A stretch of 64,000 bases of DNA from Asterias amurensis (taxonomy: Eukaryota > Echinodermata > Asteroidea > Forcipulatida > Asteriidae), in contig NC_092648.1 in NCBI RefSeq assembly GCF_032118995.1, positions 1,007,001-1,071,000 of the forward strand, written 5' to 3'. The notes under the pieces were generated by a model that ran no database searches, was not told the DNA's origin, and worked only from the letters and a program-made list of their open reading frames with translations. The translations under genes and the position numbers were made by a program. Position 1 is the first letter of the stretch. Every line of letters begins with the position of its first letter. Of this stretch, positions 46,584 to 56,600 are shown one piece after another.

Positions 46584-46966
46584 CTAAATGCAAACAAATT
46601 TAATTAATATTCTGTGAAAAGGGGTGTACTGTTGTTTTTCTTTCAATGCAGCAAATAAAACTTTGACCAAAAGAGGGCGCCAGACAGTTAATCTCAAAAC
46701 ACTTGTTTTACATTTTGTGGTATCAAACACTACCTATTTATAAGAGATGGCCTTTCTTTTTTCCCTGGCCTGTCCACCGGGGTGTACTAAAACATGTTTT
46801 CTATAAACTTTTACAGTTTCATGTGAAGTTTGTATGGGAGGAAGTTTGAGTATAATCCCCAGTTCTAGACCTTTGTGTCACAAACGATGACTTCTAAAAA
46901 ATTAAAAGGTCGGCACCATTGTATCAGCATGGGAGGTAAGGCTCTCTCGGTGCATCTGAAACTTAC

Positions 46967-47069
46967 CTGTTCATGGAGACGACATCATCTGATCCTAAGA
47001 TGGGCTGCATTCTAATCTTGCATCTACTTCTGGAGAGGTAGACTTCATCTGCCAGTGTCTGCAGCAACA
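46967..47069 (-). pseudogene. Module exon copy d, open but out of phase
   Basis: 103 nt; reads LADEVYLSRSRCKIRMQPIL, then GSDDVVSMN in the family frame. The shortened 5' part puts the acceptor in another phase than copies a, f and i. Splice sites are intact ('cccatttag', 'atgaacag|gtaagt'). Confidence 0.45.
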
Positions 47070-47413
47070 CTAAATGGGAACAAAATATTAAAACAGTGTT
47101 TTATGAAAGGAACACCTACCAATTGGGTCTATAAAAAAACTCTATTTATGCGAGCTTTCAACTCGCTAGTGAAACACAGCATGGTGGCACAACTTGCTGC
47201 CAAACTTGCTGGGCTCTTTAACATGTTTACAAACAAACAAGACCTACAGCTGTATGCACCTTCCAAAGGATGAAGCAAAAGTGCCTTGCTCATCAAAATG
47301 ACATGCCACAACCGGAATTTGAACCCAGTGGTTCAAAATAACATTACATTCATGTTTACATATTTTTCTTCGAATCTCTTGATGCATCTCAAATTAAAAG
47401 TTTATAAGTTTAC

Positions 47414-47493
47414 CTGTTGATGGAGAAGACATCTCTGAATCCTAAGCTAGGCTGCATTCCCATCATGCATCTACTTCTGGAGGCAGACGTTAT
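47414..47493 (-). pseudogene. Module exon copy e, 5'-shortened
   Basis: 80 nt from acceptor 'ttcccatgtcag' to donor 'catcaacag|gtaaac'. Reads ITSASRSRCMMGMQPSLGF, then RDVFSIN. Lacks the first part of the module. Confidence 0.45.
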
Positions 47494-48139
47494 CTGACAT
47501 GGGAATAAATGGGAATAAAAGATAACAAATATTCTGTAAAAAGGAATATTTACTAGTGAGGTAATTAAGGCACTAGCAACAAAGAGTAAAAGAAAAGGTG
47601 GATATTTGTTAAGAAGAAACTTGTCCTTGTCTTTAGGGAAGAACAAAAAGCTTTTGCTTCTTCTTTTTCCTACATGTTAATGTCAAACTATTTTCTACTT
47701 ATTGCTCATTAACTGGATAAGTTTTCCTTATAAGCACAAGTTATTATATGTTTTCTGAACAAAGTTATCACAATGTATTGATTGATGTTGACATGAAACA
47801 AATGTATCTGAAATGAAATGAACGAATGATTATGTGAAACATCTTGATTGGTGCAGTGGTGCAACTTGCAGCCAAACCCTACCAGAAACACAGGCCCTTC
47901 TTTTTCATGATGACTGTTCTGGGTTCTTTTACATGCATTATTTAACAAATGTGACCAACAGTATCAATGCCCCTTCTAGAGGATGAAGCTAAAGTGCATT
48001 GCTCACAAGGGGACCTGGTAACAACTTGTTCAAGAAAACAATACAATATTTGAATATTTTTCTAAAAGCCTAGTATCATCAAACTGTCCAAAATGTCTTG
48101 GTGGGTCTCAAATTAATGTTTTATCCCCCATAAATTTAC

Positions 48140-48244
48140 CTTCTGTTGGAGACTTCAATGAATCCTAAGCTGGGCTGTATTCCCATCATGCATCTCCTTC
48201 TGAAGAGGAAGACTTCATCTGACAATGGTGTGTTTGTAGCTAGG
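48140..48244 (-). CDS. Module exon copy f (fully open, 35 codons)
   Basis: 105 nt, acceptor 'tcccatccag', donor 'caacagaag|gtaaat', same phase as copy a. Reads LATNTPLSDEVFLFRRRC, then MMGIQPSLGFIEVSNR. One codon shorter than copy a. Confidence 0.4.
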
Positions 48245-48809
48245 CTGGATGGGAAAATAATGAAAAGAGTATAAATGGGAATACAATAAAAACAGTGTTT
48301 TGTGAAAGGTCTATTTATAAGGAATGTTTAGGTGAGATTCTAAAGCACTCACATAGGGAAGCACAGCTTGGGTCAAGTTCAAGCAAGGGTCTAAAGTCAA
48401 CCGTTGGTTGATTTTCCTTGGTGCACACGATCAACTGCATGCATAGGTTACCATAGAACATTGACTAGAGGTTGACCAATGGTCGCTGCTCAAACTTGCC
48501 CTTGGTGGCTTTCACTTGCTGCCAAAGTACAAAGAAATACAGAAGCAAATCCCTCACTTCCACTGTGAGTGTTCTGGATTGTTTTACATGTGTTACAAAC
48601 AAACAACACCTACAGCTGTATGCACCTTCCAGAGGAAGATCCTTGTTCATGAAATGAACAAAAGTGCAACAACCAGGATTTGAACCCAGTGGTAAGTGGT
48701 TGAAAATAACATTACGTACATGTTTACATATTTTGTTCAAAGCGCAATATCATCAAGTTGTCTATGGTCACTTGATGCATGTCAAATTAAAGGTTCATAA
48801 ATTTAATAC

Positions 48810-48924
48810 CTGTTGATGGAGAAGACGTCAATCAATGAATCTTGAAGCTGGGCTGTATTTTTAATCATGCATCTGCTTCTGGAGACGAAGACTTCATCTG
48901 ACAATGGCATTTCTGCAGCTAGGC
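48810..48924 (-). pseudogene. Module exon copy g, open but asymmetric
   Basis: 115 nt; reads LAAEMPLSDEVFVSRSRCMI, then KNTAQLQDSLIDVFSIN. The conserved centre and end are intact, but the acceptor 'gcattag' lies one base further out, so the phase differs from copies a, f and i. Confidence 0.4.
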
Positions 48925-48957
48925 CTAATGCAAAACAAAAACAATATTTTGTGATAA

Positions 48958-48972
48958 AGGGGGGGGGGGGTG
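48958..48972. repeat. Poly-G tract
   Basis: Run of about 12 G following 'gataaa'. Confidence 0.9.
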
Positions 48973-49104
48973 TTTCGGTTTGCATTTATTTTACCAACAA
49001 TGTCATATTGGGTTGTCTTGACCTTACGAGGGCGCTTCACAGGTAATCTCAAAACACTTGCTTTCACTTATGATGCATCTTAAAATACTTAAATATTAAT
49101 TTAC

Positions 49105-49216
49105 CTCCTGTGGAGCAGTCATCATTTTATCTTGAAGCTGGGCTGTACTCCCATCATACATCTTCTTTTGGAGAGATAAACTTCATTTGACAATGGCAAT
49201 GGCATCTGCAGCTAGC
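49105..49216 (-). pseudogene. Module exon copy h, interrupted
   Basis: 112 nt. SNEVYLSKRRCMMGVQPSFK is recognisable and is followed by a stop. A small duplication 'gccattgccattg' near the 5' end changes the phase. Confidence 0.45.
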
Positions 49217-49572
49217 CTAAGTAAACAAAACAAAACAATTTTCTGTGAAAGGGAATATACCAGAGGTCAACCATCAATGAGCAAAAGAAACGGTAAAAAA
49301 GAAACTATTATGCATTGCAATCCATCAAAGCACCCACTCGGCAAGCCCTTTCTCTTTTATGATGAGTGTTCTGGATTCTTTTGTCAGGTCCCTTTCATCA
49401 GAGGATGAAGCAAAAGTGCTTTGCTCACAAGGAAGCAGGATTCAGACCCTGTAACAAGTTATTCAAGAAAACTTTGGCAAACTTTTCTAAAAGCCTGTAT
49501 CATCAAACTGTAAAAAATCTCATGATGAGTCTTAGAAGTTAGACTTAAGATGGTTGATAATGATAAACATAC

Positions 49573-49674
49573 CTGTTGATGGAGATGACATCGTTGAATC
49601 TGGACTTCATATGGATCAGGCATCTACGTGTACTTTTGAAGAGGCGCATTTGATAATGGCGTGTATGTGGTAGC
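49573..49674 (-). CDS. Module exon copy i (fully open, 34 codons, most diverged)
   Basis: 102 nt, acceptor 'tttgtataag', donor 'catcaacag|gtatg', same symmetric phase as copies a and f. Reads LPHTRHYQMRLFKSTRRC, then LIHMKSRFNDVISIN. Keeps the single Cys and the end of the module. First in transcription order. Confidence 0.4.
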
Positions 49675-49679
49675 CTTAT

Positions 49680-50300
49680 ACAAACAAAATGAAAACAATA
49701 TTTTGTGATAAAAGGGGTGTGTTTCACTTTGCCTTTTATTATAAAAGCCGCAAAAATTTCATATTGCCTTGACTTTTACGCCTACTACAGATAGTATACA
49801 AGCGAGGGCGCTACACAGGTAATCGCAAAACACTTAGAAAAGGTTTCCAAAAAGTTTATGGTGAAAATTTATACGAATTTGCTAGAGATGGCACCGCCTG
49901 TCTGCTGGGGCGTATCAGTAAGAAAGAGATTCAGTGATGGTTCCAATCTTTTTAATAAGATAAATCTCTGCGTACAAAACAATGAAGAATGTAAAACAAA
50001 TCATGTAAGAATATGAACAAACATTAATATAATAATAATTTCTATTTGCATTGTAAAGAAGCTTTATACACACCACACAGGACGTCAGAGCAGTGCCAAC
50101 GAGAATGGTGTCTCCTACTACTACCAACCAAGTGCCGGGGTTCGGACACACTTCCCCGGCAGCGTACTCCCCGCCACCCGCTCAACTCAAGTTCGGAGTT
50201 TTGGAATTTGACAAAAGGGGCTCAGAGGTCCTCACGTATCTTCAAATTCTTGGTGTTTAAATCTTATAAAATCAAATCAACATTATCACAATCAAGTTAG
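49680..50300. other. Leader region of the - strand array
   Basis: No firm exon. At 50040-50165 a GC-richer block on the minus strand reads ...EVCPNPGTWLVVVGDTI... and could be an exon, but neither frame nor borders are certain. Confidence 0.3.
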
Positions 50301-50308
50301 TAACTCAC

Positions 50309-50485
50309 CATTACGTTTTGAGGAAGTTTTGCCTTTAGAACTCGGAAAAAAACTTGAATTTGTTGGAGAATAGGCACGAGAGACTTCCGCGTTGACGCAG
50401 TCAATTTGTCTTTTAAAAATGGCGGCACAAGATGTCATGTGTTGTTACGCAATGGGCGGAGCTTTCAAAAATAAATTTGCATAAA
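50309..50485 (-). promoter_or_regulatory. Promoter-like block and possible first exon of the - strand locus
   Basis: Within 80 bp lie a YY1-type site aaaatggcggc (50416-50426), a GC box gggcgg (50454-50459) and an octamer atttgcat (50475-50482). On the minus strand this leads into 'aaaacgtaatg|gtgagt', a strong donor with the exon ending at 50309. The combination is typical of a short CpG-type animal promoter. Direction is inferred from the donor. Confidence 0.45.
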
Positions 50486-50602
50486 CAAAAACTAATGCGT
50501 TCTTGTAGGGAAACTTATTATTAATTGTTCATGGATTGTTTCATTTCTAATCTCAAATTATTTTCATCCCAATAAAACATTTATTAAAAGAACACTTACA
50601 AC

Positions 50603-50604
50603 AA

Positions 50605-50635
<31 letters not shown>

Positions 50636-50636
50636 A
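50603..50636. repeat. (AAAT)n microsatellite
   Basis: About eight uninterrupted aaat units. Confidence 0.95.
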
Positions 50637-50929
50637 GATATAGCACAACTAACCTGAAAACTGCCCATAAAAAGAACCACGTGATCAAAGCCCCGAGTAT
50701 TCTCAAACTAATTTGCATACCAATGTATTTGACAGTTTTTCTTTCACCAACCAGCAGCTTTAGGGCACTACAGGTTTTTTCTTAAATAAAGTAATAACCT
50801 TTATTTTAAAGATAAAGTTTCAAGTTTTATAGAAAGGGTTTTATGAGGAAAAATTGTTGAAAAATTAATTGAATTATTCAGAAACTTGATACTTATTTCT
50901 TCAAAATGAAATGAATCGTATGCCCCCAA

Positions 50930-51405
50930 TTGATGTCCCTGCCCACTCTTATCTCCCTTAATGATGTCCATGCCCCCTTCGAGTGCCCCCAATCGGTCCC
51001 TCTAGTGCCCCCAATTGATGTCCATGCCCCCTCGAGTCCCACTTAGTGATGTCCCTGCCTCCCCCCCCCCCCGAGTGCCCCAAATCGCTGTCCCTGCCCT
51101 CTCAAGTGCCCCAAATTGGTACCCCTGCCCCCTTGAGTCCCCCTTATTATATTTCTGCCCCCTCGAGTGCCCGAATCGATGCCTTTGCCTCCCAAGTGCC
51201 CCCAATCAATGCCCTGCCTCCTGAGTGCCCCCAATTGATGTCTATGCCCCCTCGAGTCCCCTTATTGATGACCCTACCCCATAGAGTGCCCCCAATCACT
51301 GTCCCTGCCCTCTTGAGTGCCCCCCAACTGATGTCCCCCTTATTGACGTCCTGCCCCCTCGAGTGCCTCCAATCAATGTCCCTGCCCCTCGAGTGCCCCT
51401 GTCTA
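50930..51405. repeat. C-rich minisatellite, ~33-37-bp unit, about thirteen copies
   Basis: Built from 'ctcgagtgcccccaat' and 'tgatgtcc(a/c)tgcccc', with an included C-run at 51061-51072. One strand is strongly C-rich, the other G-rich. Confidence 0.9.
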
Positions 51406-51451
51406 TTACAAGGTTAAAATAATTACTCACAAAAACAAGCCACAAGATATA

Positions 51452-51468
51452 TTTATTGGAATTTTATT
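51452..51468 (-). terminator. Two AATAAA poly(A) signals, probable 3' end of COQ6
   Basis: On the minus strand AATAAA occurs at 51463-51468 and again at 51452-51457. No other AATAAA was noticed in the 53.2-53.6 kb part of the region after the COQ6 stop. This implies a ~2.2-kb 3' UTR unless it is spliced or a variant signal is used. Confidence 0.5.
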
Positions 51469-51850
51469 CTGACCTCTGAAAACACAGAGTGAAAGTTACA
51501 TAGTTGTACAGTTATCAAGATCCAAATTAACAAAATCTTGCTAAGGGCCATACAAAAGCATTGCATAACAGAAATATTTTACACTATACAAATTTTGTTA
51601 CCAACTGAAAATCTTTTTATCAGAGAGTGTAAGTCATGTATTTTGATGTGCTTAAATAATTCTGCAGTAAGGCAGAGCCATAAAATTAGGCCTTGATGAC
51701 CACATGACTAATGATATACATGAAGTCCCCTTAGGAAGGCGCCACTTACACAGACATTAAGTGACAGGCCAACGGTTGTCAATTAAGCCACTAAATCGGT
51801 CATAGAAATAATGATTTGTTTATAATGCGCCAATTCCAGTCAAAGCTGTT

Positions 51851-51918
51851 TAAAGGCACTGGACACCTTTGGTATTTGTCAAAGACCAGTCTTCTCACTT
51901 GTGTATCTGTGCAAATTT
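51851..51918. mobile_element. Left-end fragment of the 'taaaggcactggacac' MITE
   Basis: 'taaaggcactggacaccttt', 'gtcaaagaccagtcttctca', 'cttgtgtatctg', then breaks into the palindrome array. Confidence 0.7.
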
Positions 51919-51929
51919 GATGGTCACTC

Positions 51930-53440
51930 AGCCATCATTTTAGGCCAGCAACCTCACTAGCTTGGATATTAAGTGACCGGTCACTCAGTCATAGTGACCG
52001 GTCACTCAGTCATAGTTTTAGGCCAGTATTCTGTCAAGTACAAAATCACCAAAGATTGCCTCACTAGCGTAGAGATTGAGTGACCAGTCACTCAGTCATC
52101 ACCTAAGGCCAGTACTCTTACAGTATAATATAATCGTACAATATCACCAAAGATTGCCTCACTAGCGTAGAGATTGAGTGACCGGTCACTCAGTCATCAT
52201 TTAGGCCATTATTCTTTCCTGTACTCCAATATCACCAAAGATTGCATCTCTAGCATGGATATTGACTGACCGGTCACTCAGTCATCACCTTAGGCCAGTA
52301 CTCTTACAGTATAATATAATCGTACAATATCACCAAAGATTGCCTCACTAGCGTAGAGATTGAGTGACCGGTCACTCAGTCATCATTTAGGCCATTATTC
52401 TTTCCTGTACTCCAATATCACCAAAGATTGCATCTCTAGCATGGATATTGACTGACCGGTCACTCAGTCATCACCTTAGGCCAGTACTCTTACAGTATAA
52501 TATAATCGTACAATATCACCAAAGATTGCCTCACTAGCGAAGAGATTGAGTGACCGGTCACTCAGTCATCATTTAGGCCATTATTCTTTCCTGTACTCCA
52601 ATATCACCAAAGATTGCATCTCTAGCATGGATATTGACTGACCGGTCACTCAGTCATCACCTTAGGCCAGTACTCTTACAGTATAATATAATCGTACAAT
52701 ATCACCAAAGATTGCCTCACTAGCGTAGAGATTGAGTGACCGGTCACTCAGTCATCATTTAGGCCATTATTCTTTCCTGTACTCCAATATCACCAAAGAT
52801 TGCATCTCTAGCATGGATATTGACTGACCGGTCACTCAGTCATCACCTTAGGCCAGTACTCTTACAGTATAATATAATCGTACAATATCACCAAAGATTG
52901 CCTCAATAGCGTGGAGTGTTGTGGCCGAGTGGATAAGAGCATCGAACTCAAGTTCTGGTGGTTAAGTCATCGAAATGTGGGTTCGAATCCCGGTCGTGAC
53001 ACTTGTGTCCTTGAGCAAGACACTTAACCATAAGCTTCTCTCCACCCAGGGGTAAAATGGGTACCTGTGAGGGCAGAGATGGTTTTTGGGAATGATTAGC
53101 ACGGAGCGCTGTAACTTGCAGCACCATGCAGCTGTAGCTGTATAATCCCCAGGGAGCTGAGATGGTTTAAGGAATTAAACATCCTGCCCAGTGACCAGGG
53201 GTTATAATGTCAGAAGCGTTTTTATACGCCCTTCAGGCTGTGATAAAGCGCTATTTAAAAATTGATGGTTATTATTCATATTATTAGCATGGATATTGAG
53301 TGACCAGTCACCCACTCATCACTTTTCGACCAGTATTCTTTCCAGTATTCCAATACCACCAAAGATTGCCTCACCAGCATGGATACTGCTTGAGTGATTG
53401 GTCACTCAGTCATAATTTGAGCCAGCTTTAACCGTAACCA
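51930..53440. repeat. Palindrome array: TGAGTGACCGGTCACTCA every ~90 bp, 186-bp dimer unit
   Basis: The perfect 18-bp palindrome tgagtgaccggtcactca stands at 52175, 52361, 52547 and 52733. An offset variant, tgactgaccggtcactca, is at about 52263, 52449, 52635 and 52821. Further variants are at about 51970, 51994, 52079, 53300 and 53393. The 186-bp dimer is almost unchanged through four copies. A SINE (52913-53283) splits the array. It lies in the probable COQ6 3' UTR. Confidence 0.9.
52913..53283 (+). mobile_element. Full-length tRNA-headed SINE
   Basis: Head 'gttgtggccgagtggataag' (A box), then 'tgtgggttcgaatcccggtc' (B box) with an extra-long variable region, suggesting tRNA-Leu/Ser ancestry. 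The body is 'tctctccacccaggggtaaa' and the tail 'tgtgataaagcgctattta' with AT-rich repeats 'ttattattcatattatt'. Flanked by 'tagcgtgga' and 'tagcatgga', which may be the target duplication inside the repeat array. Best copy in the window; relatives are at 4945, 57122, 60712 and 61192. Confidence 0.85.
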
Positions 53441-53624
53441 TGTTCTAATCATGATGAGAGTGAAGTCATATAGCAGTAACTAGGTTACACTGCCCTCTGT
53501 TGTTCACTTCAAACAGAGTCATACATCTCATGGCTGTCATCTCATGCCAGTCCAAATTAAATGTCAAGACTATAAAGTCCGCAAGTGCGTCTATAGTTTA
53601 CACTCTTTGACATTCAACCTTAAG
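53441..53624 (-). other. Start of COQ6 3' UTR
   Basis: Follows the TGA at 53625-53627. Unique sequence with no recognised element. Confidence 0.5.
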
Positions 53625-56600
53625 TCATCTTCCAGTGGCCAGAGAAATAATCTGCTGCTTTAAAGGTTCCAGAGCATTGGTAGCCTGTAGTCCCAAACTT
53701 CTTGCTATCACTACTGCAGGATTGTCTGTTGAGTAAAGGCGTTTCAGGCTATCAATGGCTGCTACTACCGGGATGATATTTCTCTGTCTGCTAGTCTCAT
53801 ACTCTAGGAGGTGAGATTGACATCCTGTAATTAAGAAGGATCGACAATAATGGGTTATTCAAAAAGTAACACTGGCAACTTGTGTAATGCCACGGACAAT
53901 ACCACGGACAATTGGTTGACCCAATTCACCTGACGTCATCATTAGAATAATCTTGGATGCTCCAATTTTGTGGCCATTGTCACTGTGAGTTATTCAGTGA
54001 AGTGTGCATTTTAGGCGACGCGGCGATTACATGTAAACCTGTTGACCACCAATATGGTGAGCGTGGCTTACTCACTCTCAGATGTAATCAGCTTTGTGTC
54101 TATGTTTAATAACTGATGTTTTATGTGAAACACATGGACATGTAGCTATAACTCTCCTACTGTCTAACCATTCAAAATCATCTACTGTGGTTTTGAATAA
54201 GGAAATAAAAGAGAAGGCGTTTAGGTCTTTAATGGCTGCTCTAAACCAGCAAGGTCTTGGTCGTGGGATAAAAGACTGAGACATTTATTGTCACCACCCT
54301 GCAGGGTCGTGGCCAAGCGCTAAAGAACTGAGTCGACTGTGATGTCCCTTATTGCATGGCCACAACCATTTGAAACCGAGTCACTACTGTGTTATTCCCA
54401 TTAATGTGGCCCTTTTATTGAACAGCGTAGTAATGAGGAAAAATTGTAAAACATTTCTGCTGGTAGGCTTAAATTTTAAATTTATGTTATGTCCTCAGGC
54501 TCTGCTCGTGAAGGGTCCAACAGCATGTAACACTCAACAGTTGTACCTCATAACAATAATGTGAGAGGCTAATCATCCTTACTCGCAGCTAAGAGCTGAA
54601 TTGCCAAGGACGCCACTACAATGTGTTAAAGAAGCAGGCATGCAAGGATGCCTTTGCCAGCCAGCCACATCAACCCATTATGACAACGAAGCACAGCAGA
54701 GATCAAAAGTGTTTGATTTTACCCTTAGGGAGGAAAACCAGGTGGTATGGAAAAACCCTTGTGGCATAGCAGAGAACCAACGCACAACTCAACTCACATA
54801 TGGCCCTGACCGGGTATCAAACCAGGGTCACCTTGGTGAGAGGCGAGCACTTAACGCACAAGCCAACCATTCCCCCAAAATTGATTGCCTTTACTAGATT
54901 GCCTTCAAGTAAACTAGCACATGCCTAAACTCATTGACGTGGGCTCCTAGTGCACCAACACGCCTATGGGTATGGGAGAATTATTTGTGAAAATCACCGT
55001 CGAATGAGAGACATTGAAGATATAATAGATGTTAAATTTGCATCGGGGATAAAGAATATTAATTTTGGTTTTTACCCATACACCGGTGTGTGTTAGTACT
55101 GTATACTCAGTACTTTCCCGAGTGAAAAAATATCACGAACCCACGACCCTTGCAATTCTAGAGCAGTGTCTTACCATCTAGACTACCGAGGTTGCCCGGC
55201 AGCTAGAGGCAGTTCGAATCCTATGTTTTGGCAGCGGGTACCGCAACGATATAATAGATAATAAATTTGCATTGGGGATAAAGAATATTAATTTTGGTTT
55301 TTACCCATAGACATTGAAGAGTTTAGAGTTTAAAGTATCACGTTTGTCCTTACCCAAATCTTTGCCCATAGAAGCTGCAGATACCAACGTGTCTCTGAGG
55401 CAAGCTACATCCCCAAATCCAAGGTTGACTCCTTGACCAGCCATGGGATGAACACGATGAGCCGCATCACTAGAGAACGAGAAGGAGGAATAAATATGAA
55501 AACAAAATTGTAATTTTATTGTTGGCTCAGGGCTTTGTCACACGAGACAATTTACAGGCAACAAGTTCCAGGCATCTGGTTGGAAAGATGTGTTAAAAGT
55601 AGAATATAATAATCCACACAAAATTGAATCGAAGTTGCACGGTTTTCCTTATACTTTGTGAATTTTTCACTCCACAAAATGGACGACCATGTTATTTCGC
55701 AAATTAAAAGGAAAACCATGCATTTTCGAAGCATTTTTGTGTTGGTAATTTTTTTCTACTTTTAAAAAACTTATGTGCTTTTATAACAATGGTTTTCAAA
55801 TGCTTTTCATAGACCAACTCATCCGATCCAAGGCAATGTATCCCTTTTACAACTTACCCAATAAGAGCAATACGCGGCTTGACGTAGTGAGAAGCATGAC
55901 CAAGAGATAGAGGGAACTTGGCCCTACTGCCTGGTGAGATGCTGGCTACACTAGGAGGCAACTGTCTGACCGCTGACCCAGAGGGCTTGACCACTGATAA
56001 GACACTGTTGAAAAGCTGACCAACAGTTGTAGCTGCCTCAATTTTCATACTGTCATCCCACTGGTGAAATAAAATGAATACAATTATTCAAATATGTTTA
56101 TTTCAAGGTACAAACAGGAGAGGGCAAGTCTACAGATGAATCAAGAGACCCACAGAATGCAACCAACTACAGACAGGAAAAAACAAGACAACAGATGGAT
56201 TGAGAGACAAAAACAGATGGACCAAGACACTCACAGAATGATACCAAGTACAAACAGGATAAGGCAAGACAACAGATGGACTAAGAGACAACAGAGAGAG
56301 CTAGAGCCTCACATAATGATATCTAGAGACTAACAGGGGAAGGAAAGACAACAGATGGACAAAGAGACAACAGAGGGAGCTAGAGCCTCACAGAATGATA
56401 TCCAAGTACTAACAGGGGAAGGCAAGACAACATTTGGACAACGACACCCAACAGAATGACACTCAAGGACAGACAGGAGAAACGAGACAAAAGATGGATC
56501 ACAAGACTCACACAATGGCATCCAAGTATAGACAGGACAAGGTAAGCCAAAGATAAACAAAGTTTAAATAAACTCAAAAACGATTTACTTACAAAAGCGT

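Larger units (their letters stand above)
42046..49674 (-). repeat. Array of nine related exon-like units with splice sites
   Basis: Minus-strand units: 49573-49674, 49105-49216, 48810-48924, 48140-48244, 47414-47493, 46967-47069, 46475-46583, 45354-45462 and 42046-42153. Most have an acceptor of the type 'cccatttag|(g/c)ctagct', and most end '...ccatcaacag|gta' or close to it. Three (42046, 48140, 49573) are open in one shared symmetric phase, with lengths 108, 105 and 102 nt, all multiples of three. The others have out-of-phase lengths or stops. Spacers are also duplicated: 'aacaaacaagacctacagct' and 'gatgaagcaaaagtgccttg' recur at 45.13-45.19, 46.26-46.32 and 47.23-47.29 kb, with a diverged relative near 48.60 kb. 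The original duplication unit was therefore an exon plus intron of about 0.5-0.7 kb. Confidence 0.8.

Noticed and set aside
51046-51417. Pro/Cys-rich ORF
   Set aside because: Product of the C-rich minisatellite read in one frame.
52913-53000. Functional tRNA-Leu/Ser gene
   Set aside because: The head continues into a SINE body and AT-rich tail, and the variable region is too irregular for a working tRNA.
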